The notes beneath the pieces were generated by a model, which had not been told where the DNA came from, ran no database searches, and worked only from the letters and a program-made list of their open reading frames with translations. A stretch of DNA of 64,000 nt from Coix lacryma-jobi var. lacryma-jobi (taxonomy: Eukaryota; Streptophyta; Magnoliopsida; Poales; Poaceae), in assembly GCA_009763385.1 (NCBI GenBank), contig CM019826.1:96394848-96458847 (forward strand). The letters are read 5' to 3'. The number at the start of each line of letters is the position of its first letter. The stretch's first letter is position 1. Below, piece by piece: positions 32,226 to 43,023 of the stretch. The position numbers were made by a program, and so were the translations under genes.

Positions 32226-32993
32226 TCAGCATCTTGCCATTGGCCGAGGTCGGGTCGACGGGTATTTGCTTGGTGTGCATCGAAGGCTCGGCCGGTGAGC
32301 GTGCTTTGCTTCTGGGGCCCCCTCGGTGGCCAGAGCTGCCAAGGCCTCGAGCGAGTCGAGGTGGACGTTGGCCTCCCCCCGCTCGACGCACTCCACGTCG
32401 CAGTGGTATGCGTGCTCGTAGGAGGTGTCAACGGTGATGACCCCTTTTGGCCCCGGCATCTTGAGCTTCAAGTACGTGTAGTTAGGAATCGCCATGAACT
32501 TGGCGTAGCCTGGCCGGCCGATGATGGCGTGGTAGGTCCCTTGGAAGCCGACCACCTCGAAGGTGAGCGTTTCCTGGCGGAAGTTTGCCGGCGTGCCGAA
32601 GCAAACCGGCAGGTCGATGCGCCCGAGGGGGTGGGCCTTCTTTCCTGGCACTACTCCGTGGAACCCCCCGACGCTGGGTCGGAGCTGTCCCTCTGAAATC
32701 CCCAGGAGGTCGAGGGTCTCGAGGTATATGATGTTGAGGCTCGAGCCCCCATCCATCAACACCTTAGAGAACCGAACGTCGACTATGACGGGGTCGACGA
32801 CGAGGGGGTAAGCCCCCGGGTTTATGACACGGTCCGGATGGTCGTCACGGTCGAACGTGATTGGCGCATCGGACCAGTCAAGGTACCGGGGGGCGTCGTG
32901 GCCAAGCGAAAAGATTTCCCGGCGCTCCTTCTTTCTTTCTCGAGCTGAGAGCCCGACGGTCGGCCCCCCGTAGATCATGTAGCAGTCGCGCAC
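32226..32993 (-). CDS. TG protease region
   Basis: Open frame with HDAPRYLDWSDAPITFDRDD, catalytic KVLMDGGSSLNIIYLETLDL (D-G-G), GGFHGVVPGKKAHPLGRIDL, PVCFGTPANFRQETLTFEVV and YHAIIGRPGYAKFMAIPNY. The arrangement is the same as in RE-A and RE-B with about half the residues shared by eye. The last codons before 32226 run out of the pol frame, so a frame change separates it from RT. Confidence 0.85.
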   Translation of the reverse strand: MRDCYMIYGGPTVGLSARERKKERREIFSLGHDAPRYLDWSDAPITFDRDDHPDRVINPGAYPLVVDPVIVDVRFSKVLMDGGSSLNIIYLETLDLLGISEGQLRPSVGGFHGVVPGKKAHPLGRIDLPVCFGTPANFRQETLTFEVVGFQGTYHAIIGRPGYAKFMAIPNYTYLKLKMPGPKGVITVDTSYEHAYHCDVECVERGEANVHLDSLEALAALATEGAPEAKHAHRPSLRCTPSKYPSTRPRPMARC

Positions 32994-34960
32994 CGGGGGG
33001 AAGTCGCCGTCTGCGTTCCTGCCGCCGCGTCGATCGGTATCCTTTCCCTTAGGCGTGTCTTCCTCTTATCGCCGAGCCTGGAGTAGTAGCCCTTCATCAG
33101 TCGGCAGTCTTTCAGCTTGTGGTTTACGGGGCCCCTGTGGTAGGTGCAGGTATCCTCGAGCATCTGATCGAAAACAGCCCCGTCAGGGGGGCCTCGGGGC
33201 TTCTTAGGCTCGAGGGCGCCCGCGAGCACCTCTTTGTCGTCGTCGCCATCGGCGTCACGCTTCGCCTTCTGGCCCTTGCGCTTGTTTTTCTTCTTTTTGT
33301 TGCCGTCATTGCTGTCGTTCTTGGCGTCGTTGCCCTTGTTGGAGCCCTCCGGCGCGATCACCGCCTTGCCTTTGTCCGTGGAACGGCCAAAGAAGGCCCC
33401 CACTGCTTCGTCGCCCGAAGCAAAGCTGGTGACGCGATCCATCAGGTCCTCGACCGTCCCGGGACGGTAGCGTCCTAGCTCATGAACAAGCTCTTGGCAT
33501 GTCGTGCCGCGAGGAACGCTGAGATGACGTCCTCGTCAGGCACGTGAGGGAGCTCGAGACGCTGCTTCGAGAACCGTCGAGCAAAGTCGCGGATGGGCTC
33601 GTCCGTCGCCTGCCTGCAACGCCGTAGGTCCCAGGGGTTGCCGGACGCACGCAGGTCCCCTTGAAATTCCCGTCGAAGACCCTGACTAGGTCGGTCCAGT
33701 CATGGATCCGATCCGGCGGGAGCCCCTCGAGCCACCGGCGGGCGGGTCCGAGAGGTAAAGAGGGAGTTGACGTATGATCACGCGGTCGTCGTTCTTCGCT
33801 CCGCCCAGTTGGCAGCCAAGGCGGAAGTCCGAGAGCCAGAGCTTGGGCTCGACCTCCCCGTCATACTTCACGATGTTGGTCGGCGGGCGGAAGCGGTCGG
33901 GGAGGGTTGAGCTGCGGATGGCCCGGCTGAAGACCCTGGGGCCCGGGGGCTCGAGGGCTTGCCGGTCCTCATCACTGTCGTAGCGTCCCCCTCGATGGGC
34001 GCTATAGCCACGCTCTTGGGCCCCCTTATCCTTGCGTCGTCGGTTGATGTCGTTGCGGGCGTCATTGAGGTCTCGAGGTGGCCGGTTGTCGACGATCCGT
34101 TCGCGGACTGGCCTAGCTCGAGAGGCGTCCGGCTGGTGGACGGATGCCTCGCGCTCGTTGCGGGGCGCATCTGTCGGTTTCCCGAGGCCGCTCCGCGCCG
34201 CCGCGACGCTGAGCTCTCGGCCTGCTGCACAGCGGCTGTCTCGAGGAGGCCCTTCATTTCTCCAAGCATGCGCCTGGCGTCTGGGTTGGAGACGGCGGGT
34301 AGATCGCGGAGCAACATGGCGGCTGCGACCACGTTCTGCCCGGCTCTCGGGAAGCATACCTCAGGGCGTGCTGGTGCCCCGCCCTCGAGGATCTGCCGGT
34401 GGACCTCTCGAGCCCGGCCTCGAGCTCCGGCTCCTCGGGGTTGGGGTGGTTCCTGCATCAGGGTTTGCCGGAGCTGCAGCATGCAACAGGTGTCGCCGTT
34501 CTTCCTCGGCTTTGGTGATTGCCTCTTGCACTTGAGCGAGTTGCGCCGCCCGGCCATCGTCGTGCTTAGGCGGTACAACCGGTGCTGGAGGCTCGTCCCT
34601 TCCCAGAACGCGTGATCCGCCTGCCGCGGCCACGTCGCTAGGTCCCTCTAGGTCGAGAGCCGGCCTGTCGTCGTCGCCTTCGTCCTCGGTATCGCATACG
34701 ACTCCCTCGAGTTGGAAGCACTCCCTGGTGGGGTCCCAGAGGTCGGGGTCGTGGTAGTCGTATTCGTCGGAGTCGGAACTGTCGAGGGCACGCCGCCTTG
34801 GCCGATGCTGGGACCGCAGCTCGTGGTACCATTCTCCGACGGTGGCTCGTCGAGGTGGCTCGAGGGGTCGCAAGAAGTTGCTGTCGACGCACGCGGGGTG
34901 GACGATTTCCAGGCTGGCCATGGCCCGCAGCAGCGCGCCCGGACGCTGCTCCCGGTCCAC
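32975..34960 (-). pseudogene. TG gag
   Basis: Tat-type gag in several frames. The N-terminal part (34361-34960, MDREQRPGALLRAM, acidic DSSDSDEYDYHDPDLWDP) and the next part (33686-34357) share one frame with a stop between. The core reads FSRAIRSSTLPDRFRPPTNI, VKYDGEVEPKLWLSDFRLGC, RVIIRQLPLYLSDPP, then leaves frame near 33720. The C-terminal part (32975-33442) has a basic tract (GNKKKKNKRKGQKAKRD) and a CHHC-type knuckle, CTYHRGPVNHKLKDC. Gag would form the particle shell and bind RNA. Confidence 0.75.
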
Positions 34961-35525
34961 CTCCGTCTGGTCCTGATGGCGCTCGTCGAGGCGGTGGGCG
35001 AAAACAGCCGCAGAGTTGTCGAGGCCGATCGGGAACCGCTGGCGTCGAGCGCAGTGCGACCCGCGCGGGAGGAGGCTGAGCTGTGTCGACGGCGCACGGC
35101 TTGGAGGCTCTGGCCTGGCTCCTGGTTCGTACGCATGATGAACGCGAAGTCGCTAGGCGGGCGTGAGTGCGCCCTGGAGGTCTCCGGCCGCGCGCCGGGC
35201 GGGTTTCCCCTTGGGGCCCCTGCACCGGCTACGGGGGCGTAGGTGTTTGCCGCGGGCACCGCCTGCGCCCGACGACGACGGTGACGATGGCGCCGCTCGC
35301 GACGTGGCGACGTGTGGTGGTGTGGGCGACGCGTCACGCCCCCCGCGCGGGGTGGCGTGACACGCACTCCGCCCAGGCCCTCCGTGGAGAGCAGAGTCAG
35401 CTCGTTGCTGTTGCCTGTGGCCAGGAACTCGAGGCTCCCGAACCAGACGACGGCACCAGCCGAGAACGGAAGAGGAGATGAAGCCATCCAGGAGTCAACG
35501 AGAAATCGGCTCGGACACGCGAAGG

Positions 35526-35543
35526 CCCCTACCTGGCGCGCCA
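35526..35543 (-). other. TG primer binding site
   Basis: TGGCGCGCCAGGTAGGGG on the minus strand, two bases inside the 5' LTR. It is identical to the RE-A PBS although the LTRs are unrelated beyond the first bases TGTCGGTGTTT. Confidence 0.8.
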
Positions 35544-35545
35544 AC

Positions 35546-36536
35546 TGTCGGTGTTTCGAACCGGGGGTATGACACCAACGAGTAATATGATCGCGTGCTC
35601 TCTTCCTGGATGGTGATGCAAGATGACACAAGGATTTATCCTGGTTCGGGCAAAGAAAACCCTACGTCCAGCGGGGGGGAGGAGGTTCTTGTATTACTTG
35701 CACCTAAGTGCTTGTACAGGGGCGAATACAAGCTCAGTGAGCGTGGACCGGAGTCCGGACTCGAATGTGTGGGTGGACTGGTGCGTGTCTGTCGGAGTTG
35801 CGTCCCCTGAAACGAGGGCCCGGTGTCCCCTTTTATAGAGCAAGGGGAGGCCAGGGTTACATAAAGTGTCATGGAACAGCGTTCCATACGGAGAAGGGTA
35901 GGAATTGTCTTGTCGGGGCCACTGGAGCCGATGTGATGCTGCTGTTGAGGCGTCCTTGGAGCGTGGCCTCCATCCCGGGCGCGGACGTGGAGACGTGGGC
36001 GTGGAAGTGGGAGCGTACAGCGCCCATCCCGGAACGTACAGTACGGCGGGGTCCCTCCGGGTCTTGGGGTACCTGTCCTCCAATAGTATGAGAGAGCTTG
36101 TCAGGGCTCGAGGGGCACGGTGCCGGCCTCGAGGTGGTGCCCGAGGGCTCGAGGGCGCGGAGCCTGCCCCGAGGTGTTACAGTGCATGGCTCGAGGTGCG
36201 CGTAGCCGGCCTCGAGGGTTACAGTGCATGGCATGGCCGAACAGTGCTGTACTGGTGCCCTTTTGCCCATGCTTGTGGTGAAAACGAGACTTGACCTTTA
36301 CACCGAGTTACTGTGGTACGTGCTGGGCACCAGTGGACATGACCGGAGTAGGTAGGTGAAGGCATTAAGTGCGTGGTATGGGGCTGACACGGCTGCCTGT
36401 ACCGCTCGAGGCCCGTGCGTCAAGGCTCGAGGTGTTGGGGCGCGCTCGCCCGAGGCCTGGAGGGCTCAGGCGAGACGGAGAGCGAGCGTTCGGGTGTTTG
36501 CGTTAATTGGGGTACCCCTTTTTTGTACCACCGACA
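35546..36536 (-). repeat. TG 5' LTR (991 bp)
   Basis: Same family as 21458-22451, with ends TGTCGGTGTTTCGAACC and ACCACCGACA. TATA on minus (CTATAAAA) at 35831-35838. TSD AATAC follows at 36537-36541. Confidence 0.9.
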
Positions 36537-36541
36537 AATAC

Positions 36542-36793
36542 TCATGTCAGTATCAGAAATCTGTGAACACTCTACAAAAGCTGAAAACTTGGACTTCACG
36601 AGCTCAATGACTTCGGCAACTTCAAGAGGGCTGCTTCAGAAGTGGATCCGGAACCGGAGTTCTCATGGATTTTACACCATGAAGTCCCTGAGTTGTCTCA
36701 AATCTGTACATCGCCATATATAAGACAAGAGTTTATCAAAATCCAGATACAAAAGGATATAGAGTACTCGGGTTTCCCCTACTGGCACGCCAG
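36542..36793 (-). other. ND leader with decayed primer binding site
   Basis: Right-hand piece of ND beyond the TG insertion. Beside the 5' LTR, one base inside, the minus strand reads TGGCGTGCCAGTAGGGG (36776-36792), a decayed form of the RE-A PBS. Short coding-like frames (YRFETTQGLHGVKSM) may be the first exon of the ND gene. No long ORF. Confidence 0.6.
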
Positions 36794-37229
36794 TGTCGGG
36801 TGTTTGTTAACCGGCAACTCGTCTTGAGTAATCTCAGACGATTTGTTCGGTGGGGATCGGCGTTCGTAGGACTCGGCGAGTACACAGGGACAACGATTTA
36901 TACTGGTTCAGGCCGCTGAATAGCGTAATACCTTACGTCCAGTGCGGCGTGTGCCTTGTGTATGATTATGATTCGATGTTCGATTCTCCCGGAGACCGCA
37001 CCTGCTTCCCCTTATATATCCGGGTGAAGCAGAGCGTAGACCGAGTCCTAGTCGATTACATCAGAGGAGTCCTATTCTAATTACAAGACTTCCTTTAAGA
37101 ACTCAACTAGGTTACAATAAGAGTCCTAATCCAAATACGCTTCGTATCAAGTCTTTGGATCTCCAATGTCGTCCGGGATTAGTCGGAGGAATCATCTTCT
37201 GATGATATCTCTGACATCCTGGTCCGTCA
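36794..37229 (-). repeat. ND 5' LTR
   Basis: Starts TGTCGGGTGTTTG with one extra G relative to 18416, ends GGTCCGTCA and is followed by the TSD GCGAC. TATA on minus (ATATATAAG) at 37011-37019. Confidence 0.9.
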
Positions 37230-38061
37230 GCGACATTTTATCCCCAGCTGGGTAGGAATCGATTATAATTGCCATCGCTCCTGGACAGTGAGTAGTTTGA
37301 CTGTCGTCCGCTACCCGTAGAACTTATGGAACTAAAGATAGTTATGACATGGAAACTGAAAGGCTATTGATGAAATAGTCACTCTTACTTGATTAATTAG
37401 CCATGTTATTATTGTAGAATCAGGTGCAAATCTAATTAATTAGGGTTAACTATAAAAGTGACTACCGACACCCAAACTTGGGTTTCTTTATAAGAAAGCT
37501 TTCATGCAAATTGGTATGTTTAGCCAACCCCAGATATAGCCTTCATGAATCCTTGGAGTCTCATTATTTCTGGTTTTTGACGGGTAAGTCTAGCTGAGTA
37601 CCTTCTTGTACTCAGGGTTTTATTTCCCTTGTTGTTGCAGATGGCCAGTGCTTCTATGGCTACTGCGAGAACTGCCTGTACCCTGTTACGGGAGATGATT
37701 AGACTGTGGGCATGGTCAACCCTTATCCTCACCTGATGCTTTTGTTGGACTGATTAGGCATATGGCACCGTATTGTGAACCAGTGAACTTATGTATAAAA
37801 CTATGTTGCTTCCGCTACTACTTCCAAACTATGGTTTGTAATATTGTTTCGTACTCCGATGTATTTGAATTATGTGCAAATTGTGATGTAACTTGTGGAC
37901 ATGTTCGCTGAACTAGTACGGTCTTGGCTGTTGTTGAAATGATTTGAAATCCCTCGAGATTTCCGGACTGCCCGGGTTTGTACGAGCTTAAGTACATGTT
38001 AATCTTTGCGAAAGCAGAGGTTTCGGTGCTAATCTGGTATAAATTGGTCGGTTCTGTCACA
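37230..38061 (+). repeat. CH-1 3' LTR, second part
   Basis: Continuation of the LTR cut at 18415, starting with the second GCGAC. It contains GTAAGT (37584) and GCAG (37640), bounding 57 bases with a perfect hairpin TGAGTAC / GTACTCA (37595-37601 and 37608-37614). The same block occurs in both CH-2 LTRs. It ends TTCTGTCACA at 38061, where RE-B RT begins. Confidence 0.85.
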
Positions 38062-38960
38062 TCAGCCTCCTCTGTCCATTGGAATTTATCACCAGCTTTG
38101 AGTAACTTGAAGAAAGGTAGTCTCTTTTCTCCTAGCCTTGAGATAAATTTGTTAAGTGCTGCCATGCACCCGGTGAGTTTCTGAACGTCCTTGACTGAAG
38201 TAGGTGGCTTCATATTTGTGATAGCCTTGATCTGCTTTGGCTAGCCTCGATGCTTCGATGACTAACTAGGAATCCGAGTAACTGTCCTAAGGGTACTTTG
38301 AATACGCATTTTGTGGGATTTGGCCTCCACTTGTAGGTGCGTAAGCAGGTGAAAGTTTCCTCTAGGTCTGTTATGAGGGTAGTCGGATCCTTTGTTTTTA
38401 TGACCACATCGTCAACATAAGCTTCCACGTTGCAGCCGATCTGGCCGCCTAGGCAATCTTGGATAGCTCATTGATAGGTGGCTCCTGCATTCTTCAGCCC
38501 AAAGGACATGATTTTGTAACAGTAGGCGCCAAAAGGAGTTATAAATGATGTCTTGGGCTGGTCTTCTTCTTTGAGGGCGATCTGATGGTACCCCGAGTAA
38601 CAATCTAGAAAGGATAATAGGGCGGAACCTGCGGTGGCGTCAACTATTTGATCTATCCTCGGTAATCCAAAAGGATCCTTTGGACAGTGTTTGTTGAGAT
38701 CTGTGTAGTCGATAGACATGCGCCACTCGACAGAATTCTTCTTTTTTACTAACACTGGGTTGGCCAGCCATTCTGGATGGAGAATTTCTCTGATGAACCC
38801 AGCTGCTAGTAGTTTGGCTATTTCCTTCTTGATTGCTTCCTTTTTCTCTAGTGAGAATCATCGTAACCTTTGTTTGATGGGTCTAGAACCTTCTTTTAGT
38901 TCCAATTGTGCTCAGCCAAGTTCCTTGGAACACCCGACATGTCGGCTGGTTTCTAGGCAA
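38062..38960 (-). pseudogene. RE-B reverse transcriptase fragment
   Basis: Visible: NPVLVKKKN-like MLVKKKNSVEWRMSIDY, LPRIDQIVDATAGSALLSFL, FITPFGAYCYKIMSFGLKNA, then MEAYVDDVVIKTKDPTTL (YVDD), NPTKCVFKVPLGQLLGFLVS, and MKPPTSVKDVQKLTGCMAAL to KAGDKFQWTEEA, where CH-1 cuts it. At least three frame changes occur. The motif CVDY reads SIDY here. Confidence 0.85.
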
Positions 38961-39146
38961 ATATGTCTTTATTTGCCTTGAGGAACTTGGTGAGCGCGAG
39001 TTCCTATGCTTCAGACAGGTGAGCGCTGATAACCGCCGTCTTCGAGGGATCGCCGGTTCCAGGTCAATATTCTTTGTGGATACTTCTGTTGGTGGCTGGA
39101 TGGATCCTGCCTTTTAGCTGGGATCTCTGGATCTCCAGGCTTGGCG

Positions 39147-39901
39147 TTATGTACCATCTGGGGCGAGCTCTTGTAACTCCAAGGCGAGTTGAGCTTTTTC
39201 TGCAATTTGGACAGCTTTTGTGTCACATTCGAAAGATCGCTTCAAATCTCCCTTGAGGGTTAGGATGCCTTTAGGACCCGACATCTTTAGCAGGAGGTAT
39301 GGATAGTGTGGTACTGCTATGAATTTGGCGATAGCTGGTCGTCCGAATATGGCATGATAAGATGATTCGAAGTTGGCTACCTCGAAACTGATGTACTTTG
39401 TTCGGTAATTAGTCAGAGTTCCAAAAGTGATGGGTTGGATTATCCTTCCGATTGGTATCGCCACCTTTCCGGGTACTATGTCGTAGAAGGGGGCGCTTGT
39501 AAGCTGAGTTGCTAGGTCCAACTTCATCTTGCGTAAGGTGCTTGCGAAGATGACATTGAGTCCTGCCCCTCCATCTATAAGTACTCTCCCAATTTGAACC
39601 CGGCGACCGTTGGATCCAGGACTAGTGGATAGTGTCCTGGATTTAAGACGTTGGTCCATTGGTCTGCTCGAGAGAAATTGATCGGATGCTCGGACCAGTC
39701 GAGATATCTGGGAGTAGCTGGTTCGGTAGACATAATTTCTCGCAAAGAAAGCTTCTGGAGGTGTTTGTTGTAGCTGGTGGTTACTTCAAATATGACATTG
39801 ATAGTGCCTTTGGGGTGTTGGAAACCGCCAGCGCCCTGTTGTGGGTCTTCAACTACCTTCTTACCCTTGAGTTTATTGTTTTTGTTGAAGTCAGAGTTCA
39901 A
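39147..39901 (-). pseudogene. RE-B protease region
   Basis: Two overlapping frames: STEPATPRYLDWSEHPINFS (39575-39901) and GRVLIDGGAGLNVIFASTLR, AIPIGRIIQPITFGTLTNYR, YHAIFGRPAIAKFIAVPHYP (39147-39659). The catalytic D-G-G is kept. The frame change lies near 39600. Confidence 0.8.
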
Positions 39902-39916
39902 ACCTCGCTCTTTAAG

Positions 39917-41033
39917 CTAGCGACAGTGCATGGCTGGGTGTCCTCCTTTTGGATGGAAAGGGCATGGGCCGTCTAGGAGGTCGTCAAAGCTTGAAGTTTT
40001 GTTCCCTTTCTTCTGAGGTTCCATGGCTGCTACAGTGTTGTCCCCGATCCTCTTATGAGTATTCTGCTGAGCAGGCTGTGTTCCTCTCTGATTATTTCCT
40101 CGATCACCCTGCGTGTTTGTTTTGGGGAAGCGTTCCTGTGTGCATTCTTCTGTTGCCATCATGGAGTTTACTGCTCGATGGAAGTCGTCTGCAGTGATCG
40201 TGTCATACGTGATGAAATCTTTGTAATTGTACCTTTTGCAAATTTTGTTGCCAAAAATGTCAATTACTTCTCTATCTGTTATATATCTGAGATTGTGGAA
40301 CGAATCTCAGAAAAGCATCTGTAGTATTCTCGCATGGTCTCGTTTTTCTGCTGCTTGCAAGTTCTGAGCTTAGTACGAGGATCTGGCCTCTCGGGAAACA
40401 CACAAAGTTTTCTATGAAGATGCGATGGAGCTGTTCCCAGGAGTCGATTGTCTCGGGCTTAAGTCTGTCGAACCATGCAAGGGGCATTGTCTTCAGAGCC
40501 ATGGGTAAAATAATGCTTTGACGTCGTTGCTTCCTCCTGCCAACTCGACTGCCTGTGCATATAGTCTGAGCCACCGTTTGGTTCTATTTTCCCATCGTAC
40601 TTGGAGTAGTTTCCGGGTTTGAATTTGCGGGGGAAACGAGTCTGCTCGAAGCAGCCGCTGTGAAAAGCAGGGGAAACGATCAACAGCGTCGGAGGCTAGG
40701 TTATCGACTCCTCGATATGATGATTCGGCTCCTCCTTCTGCCTCGTCAGGGACTCGGTTGCCCAGGTGACTCCTGGCTGGGACCGGTCGCAAAGCCGCTC
40801 ATGGACGGGTCGTCTTTGAGTTGGAGTTGGATGGGATGAGTCTGAGCATCGGCTAGGGACTCAAGGTTTCTACCTTTGAGATGGTGTGCGGTAGACTGAG
40901 CAGATGAAAACCGGCGCTCCTCTTCTGGCGTCCGGTTCTCCTTTGCTCCCATCTCCGTAGCTAAAGCCATGATATTCTGGTAGGGTGTCTGGTGTTGGTA
41001 GTTCTTAGCTTCACTAAAGATAGAGCTAGGCAA
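39917..41033 (-). pseudogene. RE-B gag, interrupted by AT-M
   Basis: Broken frames with FPRKFKPGNYSKYDGKIEPN, ALKTMPLAWFDRLKPETIDS, WEQLHRIFIENF and a C-terminal CHHC knuckle CPFHPKGGHPAMHC near 39925-39970. The N-terminal part stops at 40992, where AT-M inserted. The frame open from 41033 starts inside the AT-M LTR and is not real there. Confidence 0.75.
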
Positions 41034-42984
41034 CTATCCCCGGTAACGGCCCCAAAATGCTTGTTGGCACTTGCTAATGTCGTTACTAGGAGTAGACAAT
41101 GGAGTCTATCCCCGGCAAGTCCGGTCACTATACCTAAAGGAGTGGAGCTAAAGCAGCTATCTACTAATGCCAAGCGGGGTTGTCAATCCCGACACTAGTA
41201 GGAGCTAGCTAGAGAGAATGCAATCTACCAGGAGGAGATTCTGCAAGCGCACAGAACTATCGTAGTAGCACTTCGCTTGAGAGTACCAGGTATCGATTTA
41301 TTTGACCCCAAGGGAAGGCTAGGGTGGTGTATGAGTCGAGTCAAGGAGGGGATGAGAGTCGAAGAAAAAAGAAAAAAGGGAAAAAGGAAAAGAGGGGATA
41401 AAGGCTAGAAAGAAAATATGGGTGGATAGGTAAGGATGAAATGGATGGATAAGGTAAGGTGGATGGATAGTAGATAAAGGGAATAGGATAACTAAGGGTA
41501 ACTAAGATAACTAACTACTAATTAATAACTAATCCTAGATAACCACGAAGCAAGATAACTACGAAGCAAGATAGTTACGAAGCAAGACAGGCAAAAGTCA
41601 ATAAAGCAACTAAGTTGAGTATAGTTTTATTCCTATCTTATCAAGTATCGAGGCGTACTAGCCTTTACCACTAACTTAGGTTGAACGCTAGCACAACGAG
41701 CCTTACTGTTAAACTGGGCCAACTACGTGGTGGAATTCAAGGCGCACAGGGCTGTCACCACCTGCTTGCTACCACAGCTATCCGGGGGTCCAGCCGTATC
41801 TGAAGGTAAGTCTATAACTAAGCACCACGCTTAACTATATTCTAACTATCTCTATCCTAGCTTTGAATAGAGACACCCTTGCGGACGTCAGAGCAAATAC
41901 TTGACTTAATAAGATAAACACTAAACTAACTAAGCAACCTATTGGCAAAGATCAATCACTAAGCACACTAGAGATTAACTACTATGGCTAAGTGAATTGA
42001 ACTGTAGGATAGCTAGTTCACACTCAAGGTACTTGATAAAGTAATACTGAAAGTAATACTGAAAGTAATGCTTAAAGTAATACTGAGATAAAGATAAATG
42101 TACCTGAGATACAAGAGAGCAAACCAGACCAGAGACGCCGGGAAATCAACCGACCTCCGATGCCAGTCGCTCGCACCCGCTTCTCTCTTAGCAAGCTCTA
42201 CGCTCCTTTTACCAAGGACTTAGGCTGAGCTGTGCTAAACTAAGAGCCACGCTGTAGCGAGGGCACTAGAGCTATACTCTCCCTACTAGCTAACCTACTT
42301 GCCTAAGCACTCTGAGCTTCTCTTGCTTGTGTGTGTTGTTGGTGTGGTTGGTACTCTGGGATGTGATGCTTACTGGATGGCACAAATGAAGTGTGTCACC
42401 AGGGGGGTATTTATAGCCTTGTGCAGTGAAGGGGTACTTATAGGGGGCAGCCAGCCGACCTAGGGCTAACCCTAGTGGCGGGCGCCAGCCCTAGGTGGCG
42501 GCCGCCACCCCCATCACCGTTGGATGCACCGCCTCTGGTTCAACGACATCCAGGAGCTCCAGAGGGCAGTGGTTAGGTTAGTTGCATGTCTGAGTAACCG
42601 CCTTTCGGCCTTGATCCATGCCATTCCATCCTGAGCCGTCCGATGCCACTAACCTAGTGACCAAGGGCCAAGATTTGGCCTTGGGATGGTCACACGGATC
42701 AGTGACGTGGACAAAGGGGGAGAGTTGGGCCTCTCCATGTGGCGGGCGCCACATATGGTTGGCGAGCGCCACCTCACTTGGGCCCAAATGGGTCCTGGTG
42801 AGTGGGCTTGTCTCCTGGTGGGTCCATTCTCCAAATTTGGTCCAAATTCCTGCATTCAAATAAAAATCTATGGACATGTGGAATTCGGTTAGTTTGAAAC
42901 CTATTTGACTACATTTCATGCCTTTTTGGTGAATTTTAGGGTAAAATGTTGATGGGTAAAACAGGTGTTTAAGGACCATCAACA
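40993..42984 (-). repeat. AT-M 3' LTR (1992 bp)
   Basis: TGTTGGTAGTTCTTAGC to GGACCATCAACA on the plus strand. TATA on minus (CTATAAATA) at 42408-42416. U3 has four GC palindromes (near 42476, 42495, 42739 and 42762). A PBS-like TCCCCGGTAACGGCCCC lies inside at 41037-41053 and a truncated one at 41109. Short repeats of AAAGTAATACTG occur near 42045-42085. Confidence 0.9.
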
Positions 42985-43023
42985 AGCTCCCCAAAGCTAA
43001 CCTGTTGCTCGTCCTCGAGCAAC
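42985..43023 (-). other. AT-M polypurine tract and hairpin
   Basis: On the minus strand AGCTTTGGGGAGCT abuts the 3' LTR, preceded by a perfect 8-bp hairpin GTTGCTCG / CGAGCAAC (43004-43011 and 43016-43023). This is the same arrangement as AT-P. Confidence 0.8.

Larger units (their letters stand above)
21458..36536 (-). mobile_element. TG: 15-kb Tat/Grande-like Ty3/gypsy element with antisense gene
   Basis: Complete element with LTRs at 21458-22451 and 35546-36536 and the TSD AATAC (21453-21457 and 36537-36541). Minus-strand gag-protease-RT-RNase H-integrase occupies 28709-34960. Plus-strand space between pol and the 3' LTR holds an intron-containing antisense gene (23874-28156). Size, extra antisense ORF and an additional archaeal-type RNase H before integrase are hallmarks of the Tat lineage (Grande, Ogre, RIRE2). 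CTCGAG-type palindromes are unusually dense throughout. RT and protease are open; gag and integrase have breaks, and 206 bases are unsequenced. Confidence 0.9.
18416..37229 (-). mobile_element. ND: non-autonomous RIRE2/Dasheng-like LTR element, interrupted by TG
   Basis: LTRs of 435-436 bp at 18416-18850 and 36794-37229 flank about 2.9 kb of own sequence (18851-21457 and 36542-36793) plus the TG insertion. The perfect 5-bp TSD GCGAC flanks the whole. PBS beside the right LTR and PPT (AGAGCTCGGGGGCT on minus) beside the left LTR show minus orientation. No gag, protease, RT or integrase is present, only a spliced coiled-coil gene. Its LTRs belong to the RE-A family, so RE-A-type proteins may have mobilised it, as proposed for rice Dasheng with RIRE2. 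By eye the two LTRs differ by about five substitutions and one 1-bp indel, so insertion is fairly recent. Confidence 0.85.
8909..38061 (+). mobile_element. CH-1: Tekay/RIRE3-like chromovirus with orf0, interrupted by ND and TG
   Basis: Plus-strand Ty3/gypsy chromovirus: orf0 (9008-10027), gag, protease, RT, RNase H, integrase and chromodomain (10686-15057), hairpin, PPT and a long 3' LTR from 15102 to 38061 split by ND at 18416-37229. Without the insertion the LTR is about 4.1 kb, in the range of Tekay/Del elements. The 5' LTR and PBS lie left of the window, beyond AT-P. The right end (TTCTGTCACA, 38061) abuts RE-B RT, so CH-1 inserted into RE-B. The expected TSD there is TCAGC, but its partner is not visible. 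Rice RIRE3 and RIRE8 are known to carry an orf0 before gag. Confidence 0.85.

Noticed and set aside
34638..35631. Overlapping minus and plus ORFs beside the TG 5' LTR
   Set aside because: They run through PBS and LTR or mirror gag; only the gag frame shows family motifs.
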